In this document: positions 16,785 to 24,801 of the stretch, piece by piece
Layout of the letters: each line of letters opens with the position of its first letter
Position numbering within the stretch: position 1 is the stretch's first letter
Source of the DNA: JAKPCT01 sp029553165
GTDB taxonomy: Bacteria > Bacillota > UBA4882 > UBA8346
NCBI GenBank assembly: GCA_035359995.1
Contig: DAORZT010000042.1
Coordinates: 1-25,651, forward strand
Reading direction: 5' to 3'
Length of the DNA: 25,651 nucleotides
Made by a program: the position numbers and the translations under genes
The notes under the pieces: generated by a model
What the model saw: the letters and a program-made list of their open reading frames with translations, nothing else
Database searches by the model: none
What the model was told of the DNA's origin: nothing

Positions 16785-17366
16785 ATGACATTAAATAATG
16801 TTATGGATTTGGTTAATTTAAATGCCGTTAATGAAGAAGAGGTTCAACAAGTAGTTTTTTGGATTGAAGAGGAAGAATTCAGTGTCGATATAACTGATAT
16901 CCAAGAGATTATTAAATATACTGCTCCTGTTAAAGTACCAAAATCCCCTGATTATATTATTGGTATTATCAATTTTCGAGGTCATGTCATTCCGGTGATC
17001 GATTTACGGATAATCTTTAACTTTCCTAAAATCGAAATTAACAATTATCCGATTATTGTAGTAGTCGAGGGTGAGGAGAAGATCTTCGGTTTATTGGTTG
17101 ATAAAGTGACGGATATTGTTACTTTAACCAATGAGGAAACGGAGCCTCCTCCAAATTTCAGTAATTCGAAAAAAGCAAAATATATAAGGTCTATTGCTAA
17201 AATCAACAATCGGATGATCTTTATGCTTGATTTGGAGAAGTTGATCAACGGTGATCCGGTTGAAAAAAATGCGCTAGTCGAACCAAAGACTGGTAAGAGT
17301 AGTAATAAGGATAAGAAACAAACAACCAATGCCAAAAAATCATCGGGAGAAAAGAAGAAAAAATAA
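16785..17366 (+). CDS. cheW: Chemotaxis coupling protein CheW
   Basis: A 193-aa adaptor linking receptors to CheA. The CheW domain covers about 20-155, with EEFSVDITDIQEI, PVKVPKSPDYIIGIINFRG and VIPVIDLR motifs, seen in parts. Residues from about 160 to the end form a Lys/Ser/Asn-rich, low-complexity tail ending in KKKK, longer than in ordinary CheW and probably disordered. The gene starts 66 bp after cheA with GGATGGGAG before ATG and is followed by cheY. Confidence 0.93.
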   Translation: MTLNNVMDLVNLNAVNEEEVQQVVFWIEEEEFSVDITDIQEIIKYTAPVKVPKSPDYIIGIINFRGHVIPVIDLRIIFNFPKIEINNYPIIVVVEGEEKIFGLLVDKVTDIVTLTNEETEPPPNFSNSKKAKYIRSIAKINNRMIFMLDLEKLINGDPVEKNALVEPKTGKSSNKDKKQTTNAKKSSGEKKKK

Positions 17367-17394
17367 GAATAAATAACAATAAGAGGTGGATATC

Positions 17395-17754
17395 TTGAAA
17401 TGTTTAGTTGTTGACGACGCTGCTTTTATGAGAATGTCATTAAAACAGATTCTGCAGGCTAATGGTTTTACGGATGTTTTTGAGGCCGGTAATGGTCAAG
17501 AAGCCTTAATGATGTTTAAGAAAGAAAAACCGGACTTGGTGACCATGGATATTACAATGCCGGAGATGGATGGGATAACAGCGATCAAAGAAATTATGGC
17601 GATCGATCCTACGGCGAAAATAGTTGTCTGCAGCGCCATGGGACAAAAGGAGATTGTGTTGGAAGCAATTCAGGCCGGAGCTAAAAATTTTATTGTTAAG
17701 CCGTTTGATGCGCAAAAGGTTGCGGAGATTGTCAAAGCGGTTGCTAAACGATGA
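17395..17754 (+). CDS. cheY: Single-domain response regulator CheY
   Basis: A 119-aa receiver domain without output domain. Key residues are D7-D8 in VVDDAAFMR, phospho-acceptor D52 in TMDITMPEMDG, S80 and K102 in VKPFD. The DDAAFMR form is typical of clostridial and Thermotoga-type CheY. A GTG at 17386 is in frame but lies inside the ribosome binding site AAGAGGTGGA, so TTG 17395 is the likely start. It should receive phosphate from the upstream CheA; whether it controls flagella or another output cannot be told here. Confidence 0.92.
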   Translation: MKCLVVDDAAFMRMSLKQILQANGFTDVFEAGNGQEALMMFKKEKPDLVTMDITMPEMDGITAIKEIMAIDPTAKIVVCSAMGQKEIVLEAIQAGAKNFIVKPFDAQKVAEIVKAVAKR

Positions 17755-17821
17755 AGGAAACAGGGTTGGTATGACGAATAGTAATATTGTTTAAATTACA
17801 TTTTGTCAAACAAGGATTATT

Positions 17822-19351
17822 ATGAGTCAACCACTGATTTCCTTAGAGCATGTTTCATTATCATTCAATGACAGTAAATTAATAACTGATTTGACCTGGC
17901 ACATAAAGAAAGACCAGCACTGGGCGGTTGTTGGGCCAACCGGCTCGGGTAAATCCAGTCTGGCTAAGATAATTAATCGTAACATTATCCCTGATCAAGG
18001 CCGGGTAAAATATTATTTTGATGACCGTATCGAAGGGTCACCTTTTTTCAATCGTGGGGAAATAATCATTATTTCTCCGGAAGTACAACGGGAATTTCAA
18101 CAATATTATGGTAGCTATCATCAGGCGCGTTGGCAAAGCTTTGAAGGAGCCGAGGCGCCTGTTGTTATGGAACTTTTAAGCGGTAAGAATATTGAACACG
18201 CTTCTCCTTATGAAGTGACGCCTTTAAAAGTTGATGAGACAATTTATAACGCCAGACGCGATCAAGCAATCAAGTTATTGCAGATTGGCCATTTGTTGGA
18301 GCGAAAGGTTCATCAGTTATCAAATGGGGAAACGCGTAAGGTAATGCTGGCAAGAGCTTTAATGCAAAAACCGCAATTACTGATCTTTGATGATCCGTTT
18401 TACGGACTGGATTATAATTCCCGTTCCATTTTGACGGAACTGATTGAGCAGCTAATTACCAATAACGAAATTCATATTCTCTTTTTGACCAGCCGACCTG
18501 AAGAAGTACCACCAGGAATAACTGACATTATTCGACTGGAACAGGGACGGGTTTTTATAGTCGAATCACGGGACCAACTTCTACAGACGAATATACTGGA
18601 ATCAGTTGAACATAATTTGGGAACGGTAAAACCTTCATCTCGACCGAGTGCCGATCATTATGGAGAATACTTGGTTGAAATGGCGAATGTTTCAGTCACA
18701 TATTCAAATCATAAAGTATTAGCGGATATTAATTGGTGTGTAAGGAATGGCGAACATTGGGCGGTTTTGGGTGAAAACGGCGCCGGTAAATCAACTTTAT
18801 TAAGTTTGATATTGGGTGATAATCCCCAAGCTTACGCTAATAAAATTAAACTGTTCGGTGTTGAACGGGGTTCCGGCGAAAGTATTTGGGAGCTTAAACA
18901 GAAGATCGGGTGGGTTGCGCCCGAGTTGCAAAATCATTTTGACAGTAGTTTATCAGGCTTTGAAGTGATCTGCTCTGGTTTTTTTGACACCATCGGACTA
19001 TATCACGAATGCAGTAAGAGTCAATTAGCCGAAGTGGACCGTTGGATTGCGTGCTTAGGACTTGAAAGAATAGTTACTAAACGCTATAATTCACTGTCGG
19101 CGGGTGAACAACGGTTGATCTTAATTGCCCGTGCGGTGGTAAAAAATCCGAAGCTTCTAATCCTGGATGAACCTTGTCAGGGATTGGACCCGCTACATCG
19201 GTCAAAAATTATTATATTCTTTGATCAATTACCGCAGCAGTCGGAGCTTGGTTTAATCTATGTAACTCATTATACTGAAGAGATTCCGGGTGTAATCAGT
19301 CATCTGTTATACTTAAAGGGCGGTAAAATAGAAAAGATCGTTCAACGTTAA
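17822..19351 (+). CDS. ModF-like double ABC ATPase
   Basis: A 509-aa protein with two ABC ATPase domains in tandem and no membrane segment. The first has Walker A GPTGSGKSS (38-46), signature LSNGETRKV and Walker B LLIFDDP. The second has Walker A GENGAGKST (317-325), signature LSAGEQR and Walker B LLILDEP. Length, order and the ISPEVQREFQQYYG-type insert match E. coli ModF (formerly PhrA) proteins. ModF sits beside molybdate transport genes in E. coli but its role is unclear, and no modABC gene is seen here. ATG follows AAGGATT. It may be cotranscribed with the che genes 67 bp upstream. Confidence 0.85.
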   Translation: MSQPLISLEHVSLSFNDSKLITDLTWHIKKDQHWAVVGPTGSGKSSLAKIINRNIIPDQGRVKYYFDDRIEGSPFFNRGEIIIISPEVQREFQQYYGSYHQARWQSFEGAEAPVVMELLSGKNIEHASPYEVTPLKVDETIYNARRDQAIKLLQIGHLLERKVHQLSNGETRKVMLARALMQKPQLLIFDDPFYGLDYNSRSILTELIEQLITNNEIHILFLTSRPEEVPPGITDIIRLEQGRVFIVESRDQLLQTNILESVEHNLGTVKPSSRPSADHYGEYLVEMANVSVTYSNHKVLADINWCVRNGEHWAVLGENGAGKSTLLSLILGDNPQAYANKIKLFGVERGSGESIWELKQKIGWVAPELQNHFDSSLSGFEVICSGFFDTIGLYHECSKSQLAEVDRWIACLGLERIVTKRYNSLSAGEQRLILIARAVVKNPKLLILDEPCQGLDPLHRSKIIIFFDQLPQQSELGLIYVTHYTEEIPGVISHLLYLKGGKIEKIVQR

Positions 19352-19364
19352 TATTTATAAAGGT

Positions 19365-19393
19365 TTGATATTGCTATTTATTTTGGTTATGAT
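19365..19393 (+). promoter_or_regulatory. Promoter of murI
   Basis: TTGATA (19365-19370), a 17-bp spacer and TATGAT (19388-19393) make a strong sigma-A match directly after the ModF-like gene. A start near 19400 gives murI its own transcript. Confidence 0.7.
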
Positions 19394-19433
19394 ATGATTA
19401 TGGATTGATTTTATCTTTTAAAGGGTGATTTCA

Positions 19434-20234
19434 TTGTCGAGTAGTGCTCCAATCGGCGCTTTTGATTCTGGAGTAGGTGGGTTGTCAATCTTAGCAGAGG
19501 TTCGGAAGCTGCTTCCGGCAGAAGATCTGATTTATCTGGCTGATACGGCCCACTGTCCGTACGGAGTTAAACCTGTTGAGGAGATTAGGACCAGGATATT
19601 GAAGATTGCTGATTTTTTGGTTGGCTTGGGAGTTAAAGCGATAGTGGTTGCTTGTAATTCGGCAAGTATTGCCGGATTGGACCAACTGCGTGTGGCTCAT
19701 CCGGAAATACCGATTATCGGAGTTGAGCCAGCGGTAAAACCGGCGCACGATCTGACCAAAAACGGTCGGATTGGAGTTTTAGCAACGAGTCTGACTTTAA
19801 GCGGTCCGCGTTTTTCGGTCTTGGTTGAGAAATATGGGACCGATGTTGAAGTATATACCCAGCCGGCGCCGGGATTGGTTGAGCTGGTCGAGGCCGGTAA
19901 ATTGGATACTTCGGAGACTGAACAGTTACTTTGGGATTATTTAGAGCCATTACTTAACAAGGGGATCGATACCCTGGTTTTGGGGTGTACTCATTACCCG
20001 TTTTTGAAACCAACAATTACACGGCTTGTTGGTCCGGAAGTGACGATTATTGATACGGGTTTGGCTGTTGCCAAGCAGACTTATCGCTTGTTGGAACACA
20101 GGGGGTTGCTTAACGGTCGCGATGGTCGGGGCAGAGAAGTCTTTTACACCAGTGGCGATCCCATTGCTGTAAAAGGGGTAATTGAAACTTTGTGGGGTAG
20201 AAGTAATTTGGAGATTTTGGAAACTGGAGTTTGA
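19434..20234 (+). CDS. murI: Glutamate racemase
   Basis: A 266-aa cytoplasmic enzyme making D-glutamate for peptidoglycan. Visible are FDSGVGG with D11 (10-16), the first catalytic cysteine C74 in VACNSAS, and the second C185 in LGCTHYPF. The first motif has Ser where most family members have Thr (CNTAS). The frame opens at a GTG at 19425, but that codon is part of the AAAGGGTGA ribosome binding site, so TTG 19434 is the start. It has its own promoter and ends at a bidirectional terminator. Confidence 0.95.
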   Translation: MSSSAPIGAFDSGVGGLSILAEVRKLLPAEDLIYLADTAHCPYGVKPVEEIRTRILKIADFLVGLGVKAIVVACNSASIAGLDQLRVAHPEIPIIGVEPAVKPAHDLTKNGRIGVLATSLTLSGPRFSVLVEKYGTDVEVYTQPAPGLVELVEAGKLDTSETEQLLWDYLEPLLNKGIDTLVLGCTHYPFLKPTITRLVGPEVTIIDTGLAVAKQTYRLLEHRGLLNGRDGRGREVFYTSGDPIAVKGVIETLWGRSNLEILETGV

Positions 20235-20267
20235 ATAATTATTTTTTTGAAGTTCATATGTATAAAT

Positions 20268-20296
20268 AAAACCCAGCTTTTGGCTGGGTTTGTGTT
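20268..20296. terminator. Bidirectional intrinsic terminator
   Basis: AAACCCAGC (20269-20277) and GCTGGGTTT (20283-20291) form a 9-bp stem with a 5-nt loop. Flanking T on the right and A on the left give T-rich tails on both strands, serving murI (+) and the aminotransferase gene (-). Confidence 0.9.
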
Positions 20297-20318
20297 TAAG
20301 ATCTTGTAAGAAGGACTT

Positions 20319-21503
20319 CTATAAACCAAATTTCTTTGCTAATTTAGTGAAAGCCGGAAGAGAATTTTTAATTGTTTCACGTGAGACACAGTAGGCAATC
20401 CGGAAATAACCAGGACCGCCAAACCCGCTGCCGGGGACTAAAAGCAGATTGAATTCAATTGCAGCTTGGGTAAAAGCGACATCATCGGGGATCGGGCTTT
20501 TGGGAAATAGATAAAACGCTCCTTGAGGTTTGTTAACCTCAAAACCAATACTGGTCAAGTGATTGTATAATATATCTCTTCGTTCTTGGTATTCTTCGGT
20601 TCCAATAGCTTCACCCTGAAGTCCTGTAATGATTCGTTGCATTAAAGCAGGTGCATTTACAAAACCTAAGACCCGGTTGGCAAATACTAGGGCATCAAAT
20701 ACTAAAGCCGCTTCAGGAAGCTTTGGATTGACCACGATGTAGCCAATCCGTTCCCCAGGCAGGGCCAAATCTTTACTGTGAGATGTTACCAGCAGACTAT
20801 GTTCAAAGATCTTCAGAACCGATGGAACGGTTGCTCCGTCATAAACTAACGAATAATAAGGTTCATCAGAAATTACATAAATTGTTGTTCCGTATTCGGC
20901 TTCTTTCTTCCGGATTAGGTTAGCCAGTTCCTGGAGGATTTCAGCTTTATAGATTACTCCGGTTGGATTATTGGGTGAATTGAGTAGAATTGCTTTGGTC
21001 TTTTCATTGATGGCCTTCTCAATTACGTTTAAATCAGGTTGGAAATCTGGACCTGATTTGACTACGACCAGTTTCCCTTGGTGATTATCGACGTAAAAAC
21101 CGTATTCAACAAAGTAGGGAGCATTAACGATAACTTCATCACTGGGATTTAACAGCGCTTTGAAAGCGACATTTAAACCGCCACCGGCGCCAACAGTCAT
21201 CAATACATGATTGATTGACAGCTCTAAACCGTCTTTCTGATTGAGATAGTTACAGATTGCTTGCCGGGTTTCCGGATAACCGGCATTACTCATATATTGG
21301 TGCATGCCCTTGATTGGACTTAAAGCAAGTTCTTTGAGGCGTTCTTTGAAAGCAGCTGGTGGCTCCAAATCAGGGTTACCAAGACTGAAATCGTAAACAT
21401 TTTCCGGACCATGAATTTTGCGTAAACGCTCCCCTTCTTCGAACATCTTGCGGATAAATGAGGCTTGGGAGAGTGATTGTTTAACTTTGGTGGATATCGA
21501 CAT
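20319..21503 (-). CDS. PLP-dependent class I/II aminotransferase
   Basis: A 394-aa aminotransferase of fold type I. Visible are the N-terminal DFSLGNPDLEPP, the PNNPTG motif (about 177-182), SDEPYY with the cofactor-contacting Asp/Tyr region, and the Schiff-base lysine K244 in SHSKDLALPGERIG. The substrate cannot be fixed from sequence; relatives are annotated as aspartate or aromatic aminotransferases. The frame is open to an ATG at 21521, but that codon starts the GGAGGAGG ribosome binding site, so ATG 21503 is preferred. Confidence 0.9.
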   Translation of the reverse strand: MSISTKVKQSLSQASFIRKMFEEGERLRKIHGPENVYDFSLGNPDLEPPAAFKERLKELALSPIKGMHQYMSNAGYPETRQAICNYLNQKDGLELSINHVLMTVGAGGGLNVAFKALLNPSDEVIVNAPYFVEYGFYVDNHQGKLVVVKSGPDFQPDLNVIEKAINEKTKAILLNSPNNPTGVIYKAEILQELANLIRKKEAEYGTTIYVISDEPYYSLVYDGATVPSVLKIFEHSLLVTSHSKDLALPGERIGYIVVNPKLPEAALVFDALVFANRVLGFVNAPALMQRIITGLQGEAIGTEEYQERRDILYNHLTSIGFEVNKPQGAFYLFPKSPIPDDVAFTQAAIEFNLLLVPGSGFGGPGYFRIAYCVSRETIKNSLPAFTKLAKKFGL

Positions 21504-21542
21504 GCTCAGATCCTCCTCCATAATTAACAGTAAATATTAATA

Positions 21543-21571
21543 ATTGTAATTGATTTTTGGAAAAATTCCAA
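21543..21571 (-). promoter_or_regulatory. Promoter of the aminotransferase gene
   Basis: On the minus strand TTGGAA (21566-21571), a 17-bp spacer and TACAAT (21543-21548) form a good match. The -35 box is one arm of a small palindrome TTGGAA/TTCCAA (21557-21571), a possible operator. Confidence 0.55.
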
Positions 21572-21634
21572 GAGAAAAGAAGGAATGATCAGAATTTAAG
21601 ACATTTCTTACCTCTAATAGTAATCAGATAACTC

Positions 21635-21663
21635 TTTACAGACGTCAAAAAATAGATTATAAT
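21635..21663 (+). promoter_or_regulatory. Promoter of tRNA-Leu
   Basis: TTTACA (21635-21640), a 17-bp spacer and a perfect TATAAT (21658-21663) lie 12 bases before the tRNA 5' end. Confidence 0.85.
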
Positions 21664-21674
21664 TTTAGATACGT

Positions 21675-21761
21675 GCCGAAGTGGTGGAACTGGCAGACGC
21701 GCTGCGTTCAGGGCGCAGTGGGAGTACTCCCGTGCGGGTTCAAATCCCGCCTTCGGCACCA
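21675..21761 (+). tRNA. tRNA-Leu (CAG)
   Basis: An 87-nt gene with CCA encoded. The acceptor stem GCCGAAG/CTTCGGC (21675-21681 with 21751-21757) is perfect. The anticodon stem CTGCG/CGCAG encloses the loop TTCAGGG, so the anticodon is CAG, reading CUG. A long variable arm (GGGAGT.ACTCCC type) marks a class II tRNA, as expected for leucine, and the T-arm GCGGG-TTCAAAT-CCCGC is complete. Confidence 0.98.
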
Positions 21762-21785
21762 ATTAAATAGCATTAAAGATTAATT

Positions 21786-21816
21786 CCTTCGTGTAAACAA
21801 CGAAGGTTTTTTATTT
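21786..21816 (+). terminator. Terminator after tRNA-Leu
   Basis: CCTTCG (21786-21791) and CGAAGG (21801-21806) with a 9-nt loop are followed by TTTTTTATTTT. Confidence 0.9.
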
Positions 21817-21825
21817 TGTGGCGAC

Positions 21826-21852
21826 GGCTGTTACCTATTTGGTTAGCAGCCA
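21826..21852. other. Imperfect hairpin in intergenic region
   Basis: GGCTG and CAGCC, extended inward by ACC/GGT across a small internal loop, can form a hairpin. No T-run follows on the plus strand. Between here and the next gene no convincing promoter is seen. Confidence 0.35.
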
Positions 21853-21982
21853 ATTAAAGTATCAAAGGGCTTTACCAAAATATGATTGTATTAAAATTTC
21901 ATAAATTTGTAAACCGCCTGAAAGGGAATGAGTTTCCAAATGACGAATTTTGTTCCAGAAGTTTATGCAAGGAGCGTTGAAA

Positions 21983-22591
21983 ATGAATATCGGATTGCCT
22001 AATAAAGAACATAGTTATAATTTGAAACAGAATAATACACAATCTTTAGAAAACCAATATAACCAATTGGATCAAAATCCAGCTGGTGACAGTAAAATAT
22101 ATAAAGCAATTCAAGAAGAGATTGTTAAACAAATTACTGATAAAACCAATTTAGATAATGGGTTGGGTGGAAAAGATAAAATTTCAGTGGAAGCTAATAT
22201 CAAAGAACGGGATGCTTATGTGATCCGGGGCACCTTTGGCAGAGATGTTGATAAAATTGTAGCCCGAGGGCAAGCATCACTAGTGCGGGCTGACTATCAG
22301 ATTGAAAGTAAAGGCAGTTATAAAGGGGTTAATGGGATCCAGTGCGAAGCAACTACCAGGGCACTAAATGAGTTTCAGAAAGACGTTGGTCTGAAACCAA
22401 GTGGCAAATTTGACCAGGAAAGTATGAAGACACTGGATTTGGTGACTGCTGCGGGACTAAAAAAAGCCGATCTCCGGGAGATCAACAAGAAGGTGCTCCA
22501 ATCTCAGGATCAAGAGCCTATAAGCAGTAATGCACAAAAAGTAGAACCAGGAGTTAACTCCCAAGGCTCAGGGAAGATTAACCGAACGTGA
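21983..22591 (+). CDS. PG-binding-like repeat protein, 5' part of split gene
   Basis: Encodes 202 aa as read. After a polar Asn/Gln-rich N-terminus with no signal peptide, residues about 72-152 form a unit that begins NIKERDA and ends in a peptidoglycan-binding-domain pattern (ALNEFQKDVGLKPSGKFDQ). The frame ends at TGA 22589-22591. A second, homologous unit begins in the +1 frame before that stop and continues in the next reading frame, so this is probably the front part of one longer protein. The frame also opens at a TTG at 21950, but AAGGAG at about 21969 with 8-base spacing supports ATG 21983. Confidence 0.7.
   Translation: MNIGLPNKEHSYNLKQNNTQSLENQYNQLDQNPAGDSKIYKAIQEEIVKQITDKTNLDNGLGGKDKISVEANIKERDAYVIRGTFGRDVDKIVARGQASLVRADYQIESKGSYKGVNGIQCEATTRALNEFQKDVGLKPSGKFDQESMKTLDLVTAAGLKKADLREINKKVLQSQDQEPISSNAQKVEPGVNSQGSGKINRT
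22545..22583 (+). other. Frameshift site joining two reading frames
   Basis: The +1 frame is open from 22545, just after a TAG at 22542-22544. In this frame the codons at 22578-22595 read LTERDA, matching IKERDA of the first unit, upstream of any start codon and without a ribosome binding site. One base skipped or deleted between 22545 and 22583 restores a single gene. The short runs CCC (22560-22562) and GGG (22570-22572 area) are the likeliest places for an indel. Confidence 0.7.
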
Positions 22592-22604
22592 TGCTAAAGC
22601 TACC

Positions 22605-23807
22605 GTGGTTGAGTTTGGCAAGACCAGAGGTAACTATCAAATGGCCCAAGCGCAAGCCTCATTAGAGATGGCTGGTTACCAAATAGGGGAGATTGATGGA
22701 ACAAGGAATGTTCAGACGATTGAGAGTATCAAACAGTTTCAACAGGATGTCGGACTGCCGGTTACCGGAAAGCTAGATCCTGATACATATTACATGTTGG
22801 AACGGAAGACAGTTGAAGGTTGGGTGCAACCGAATGCGTTGAAAAGAGAAACAAAAATAAAAGATACCAATATAAATAATGGCCGGGAATCATTGGGCCA
22901 AAGTCTTGAAGCACCAAAATATAAAAAATCAACCGTCACTAAAGATAAGAATGGGAACATAATTGAAGAAAAGAGAATGTATGATAAATATAATGAACAT
23001 ATTTATTATCGCTCTGATGGTTCAGTTGTTACAAAAAGGTTTGATTTAACAACTAATAAATTAATTGGAGAAATTGAGTATGATAAAGATGGTAATAAAA
23101 TCTATGAGGCGACTTTTAAGTATTCTAGATTCAGTGATGAGAGAGGTACTGGAGAACTTGTAACTGCCTATTATCACATAATTAATATAAATGATTCTAT
23201 TGTTCGCGAAATAAAAGAAGAAAATGAAACAAAATTTTATGATCAGAATAAAAGAGTAGAGGAACGAGTCAATAGGTGGGTCTATGCTCCAAATGGGATT
23301 GAACTTTCACATCTGTATAAAAGTACTAGAACACATCAAGGAAAAGATGGAGTGTATCGCACATTCATTAATGGCACTTTTGATATAAGAGTTAATGAAT
23401 ATAGTAAATTCTATACAGCACGCTTACTCAGTAATGATGCAAAGGAAAATCTTTTTCAAAGCACTATAGAAGAAATAAGGGACGGAGTCACTTCACTTTT
23501 TGTCCCTAAACCAATATCCGTTGAAATCGGTCTTATTGGAGCCGATGCAGCATTATCTGCTTACGAACGTGCACAATATAACGGTTTTCAAACTTATGAA
23601 CCAGGTTATCATATTGTTGCGGATTTAGACTTATCAGGACCGGATGAGTTTAGATTTACAACTTATTCAGGTACAGTTAAAGCATATTTACCTGATCCTA
23701 ATAATAATCAGGAGAGAAAACTTATATACACCGACGATTACTCTAATTTTTTAAATTTGCCAAATAGGTATAGTGTAAATAGAATTTATCATATTCCATT
23801 GAAATAA
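22605..23807 (+). CDS. 3' part of split PG-binding protein, unknown C-terminus
   Basis: Open for 400 codons from GTG 22605, which lacks a ribosome binding site; most likely it is the continuation of the upstream frame. Residues 1-70 complete a second PG-binding-like unit (AQASLEMAGYQIGEIDG, then IKQFQQDVGLPVTGKLDPDT). Residues about 105-190 carry short repeated patterns with DKNGN, YRSDGS and YDKDGN, similar in style to MORN- or YD-like beta repeats. The last ~120 residues (from about FVPKP) match nothing I recognise. From about 22850 the DNA becomes more AT-rich and uses AGA for Arg, unlike upstream genes. A lipoprotein gene follows after 21 bp. Confidence 0.65.
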   Translation: MVEFGKTRGNYQMAQAQASLEMAGYQIGEIDGTRNVQTIESIKQFQQDVGLPVTGKLDPDTYYMLERKTVEGWVQPNALKRETKIKDTNINNGRESLGQSLEAPKYKKSTVTKDKNGNIIEEKRMYDKYNEHIYYRSDGSVVTKRFDLTTNKLIGEIEYDKDGNKIYEATFKYSRFSDERGTGELVTAYYHIININDSIVREIKEENETKFYDQNKRVEERVNRWVYAPNGIELSHLYKSTRTHQGKDGVYRTFINGTFDIRVNEYSKFYTARLLSNDAKENLFQSTIEEIRDGVTSLFVPKPISVEIGLIGADAALSAYERAQYNGFQTYEPGYHIVADLDLSGPDEFRFTTYSGTVKAYLPDPNNNQERKLIYTDDYSNFLNLPNRYSVNRIYHIPLK

Positions 23808-23828
23808 CAAATTTGTAAAGGAGAAAAA

Positions 23829-24800
23829 ATGAAAAGAAAATTACTATTGATTTTATTTATATTAATTATTTTTTGTATTGCTGGGTGTTCAAATAAATAC
23901 AAACTGGTTTACACTTTTGAACAAAGCAGTGATTCATATAATGCATATGTTAATCTTGCTTTTTCAGAAGATGGAAAGAAGATTTACAGCACTTTATATA
24001 ATGGAATAAATATCTATTCGCTCGAGGATGAAGATATTATTTTAACAAAAACAATTGACACTATCAGGAATAGGACCGAGTTTAATGCCAGGCTTTCTAC
24101 TTATTCCCAAAATAATATTGCGGCTAATTATTGTAGAGAAATAAATCAAATTGTTTTGCATGATTTAATTAATAATCAAGAATTAGCTAGAACTAAAACA
24201 AATGGGCGAGTGACATCGATAGTATTATCAAAAGATGGGAAGTATTGTGCTTATCGAATGTGGAAAGATGGTAACATCAAATTATGGAATATTGAGATTG
24301 ATCAAACATTGGATATAGCAAATGGAAAGACTTTAGCAGGTTTTGATTTTACTGCTGAAGGGGACTTAATAACAATTGAGCGGGATGGATCGGCTTTGTC
24401 AATTTGGGATTTAAACTCTGGAGTCTTAAAACAAACTTTAAAAATAAGTGGAAATGGATTTTTAGATATTAAAACTATTAAAAATACAAAACAATATGTA
24501 TTTTATAATGACGATCAACGTGTTTTTAGTCTTTGGGATTCCAGTACTAATACTATTATAAAATCAATTAATACTTACAGCACTCCGGTAAGGGTGTTTG
24601 CCTGTTCGCCGGATGGGCGGTATGTAGCAGCTTCCTATTATAGTAGAGGAATGGAATTGATTGATTTTGAAACGGGAAAAATTGAAATCATCTGGAGTCC
24701 CAAGTATTCAGGAGTTGATGCTGTAGCATGGTCGGATGATGGGAAATTTCTCGCTGCCTGTACCTATAATAAAATTAATGTTTGGAGGATAAGGGATTAA
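23829..24800 (+). CDS. WD40-like beta-propeller lipoprotein
   Basis: A 323-aa predicted lipoprotein: basic start, hydrophobic core 5-17 and lipobox IAGC with C20. The mature part shows six or seven propeller-blade patterns, such as FSEDGKKIY, LSKDGKYCAY followed by IKLWNI, LSIWDLNSG, FSLWDSSTN, CSPDGRYVAASYY and WSDDGKFLAACTY followed by INVWRI. Propellers of this type bind proteins or ligands, and no catalytic residues are evident. ATG follows AAAGGAG. It lies 21 bp after the split PG-binding gene, shares its AT-rich composition and is probably cotranscribed. Confidence 0.85.
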   Translation: MKRKLLLILFILIIFCIAGCSNKYKLVYTFEQSSDSYNAYVNLAFSEDGKKIYSTLYNGINIYSLEDEDIILTKTIDTIRNRTEFNARLSTYSQNNIAANYCREINQIVLHDLINNQELARTKTNGRVTSIVLSKDGKYCAYRMWKDGNIKLWNIEIDQTLDIANGKTLAGFDFTAEGDLITIERDGSALSIWDLNSGVLKQTLKISGNGFLDIKTIKNTKQYVFYNDDQRVFSLWDSSTNTIIKSINTYSTPVRVFACSPDGRYVAASYYSRGMELIDFETGKIEIIWSPKYSGVDAVAWSDDGKFLAACTYNKINVWRIRD

Positions 24801-24801
24801 A

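Noticed and set aside
21675..21761. tRNA-Leu as attachment site for an integrated element covering the AT-rich region to its right
   Set aside because: I found no repeat of the tRNA 3' end further right, and no integrase or other mobile gene.
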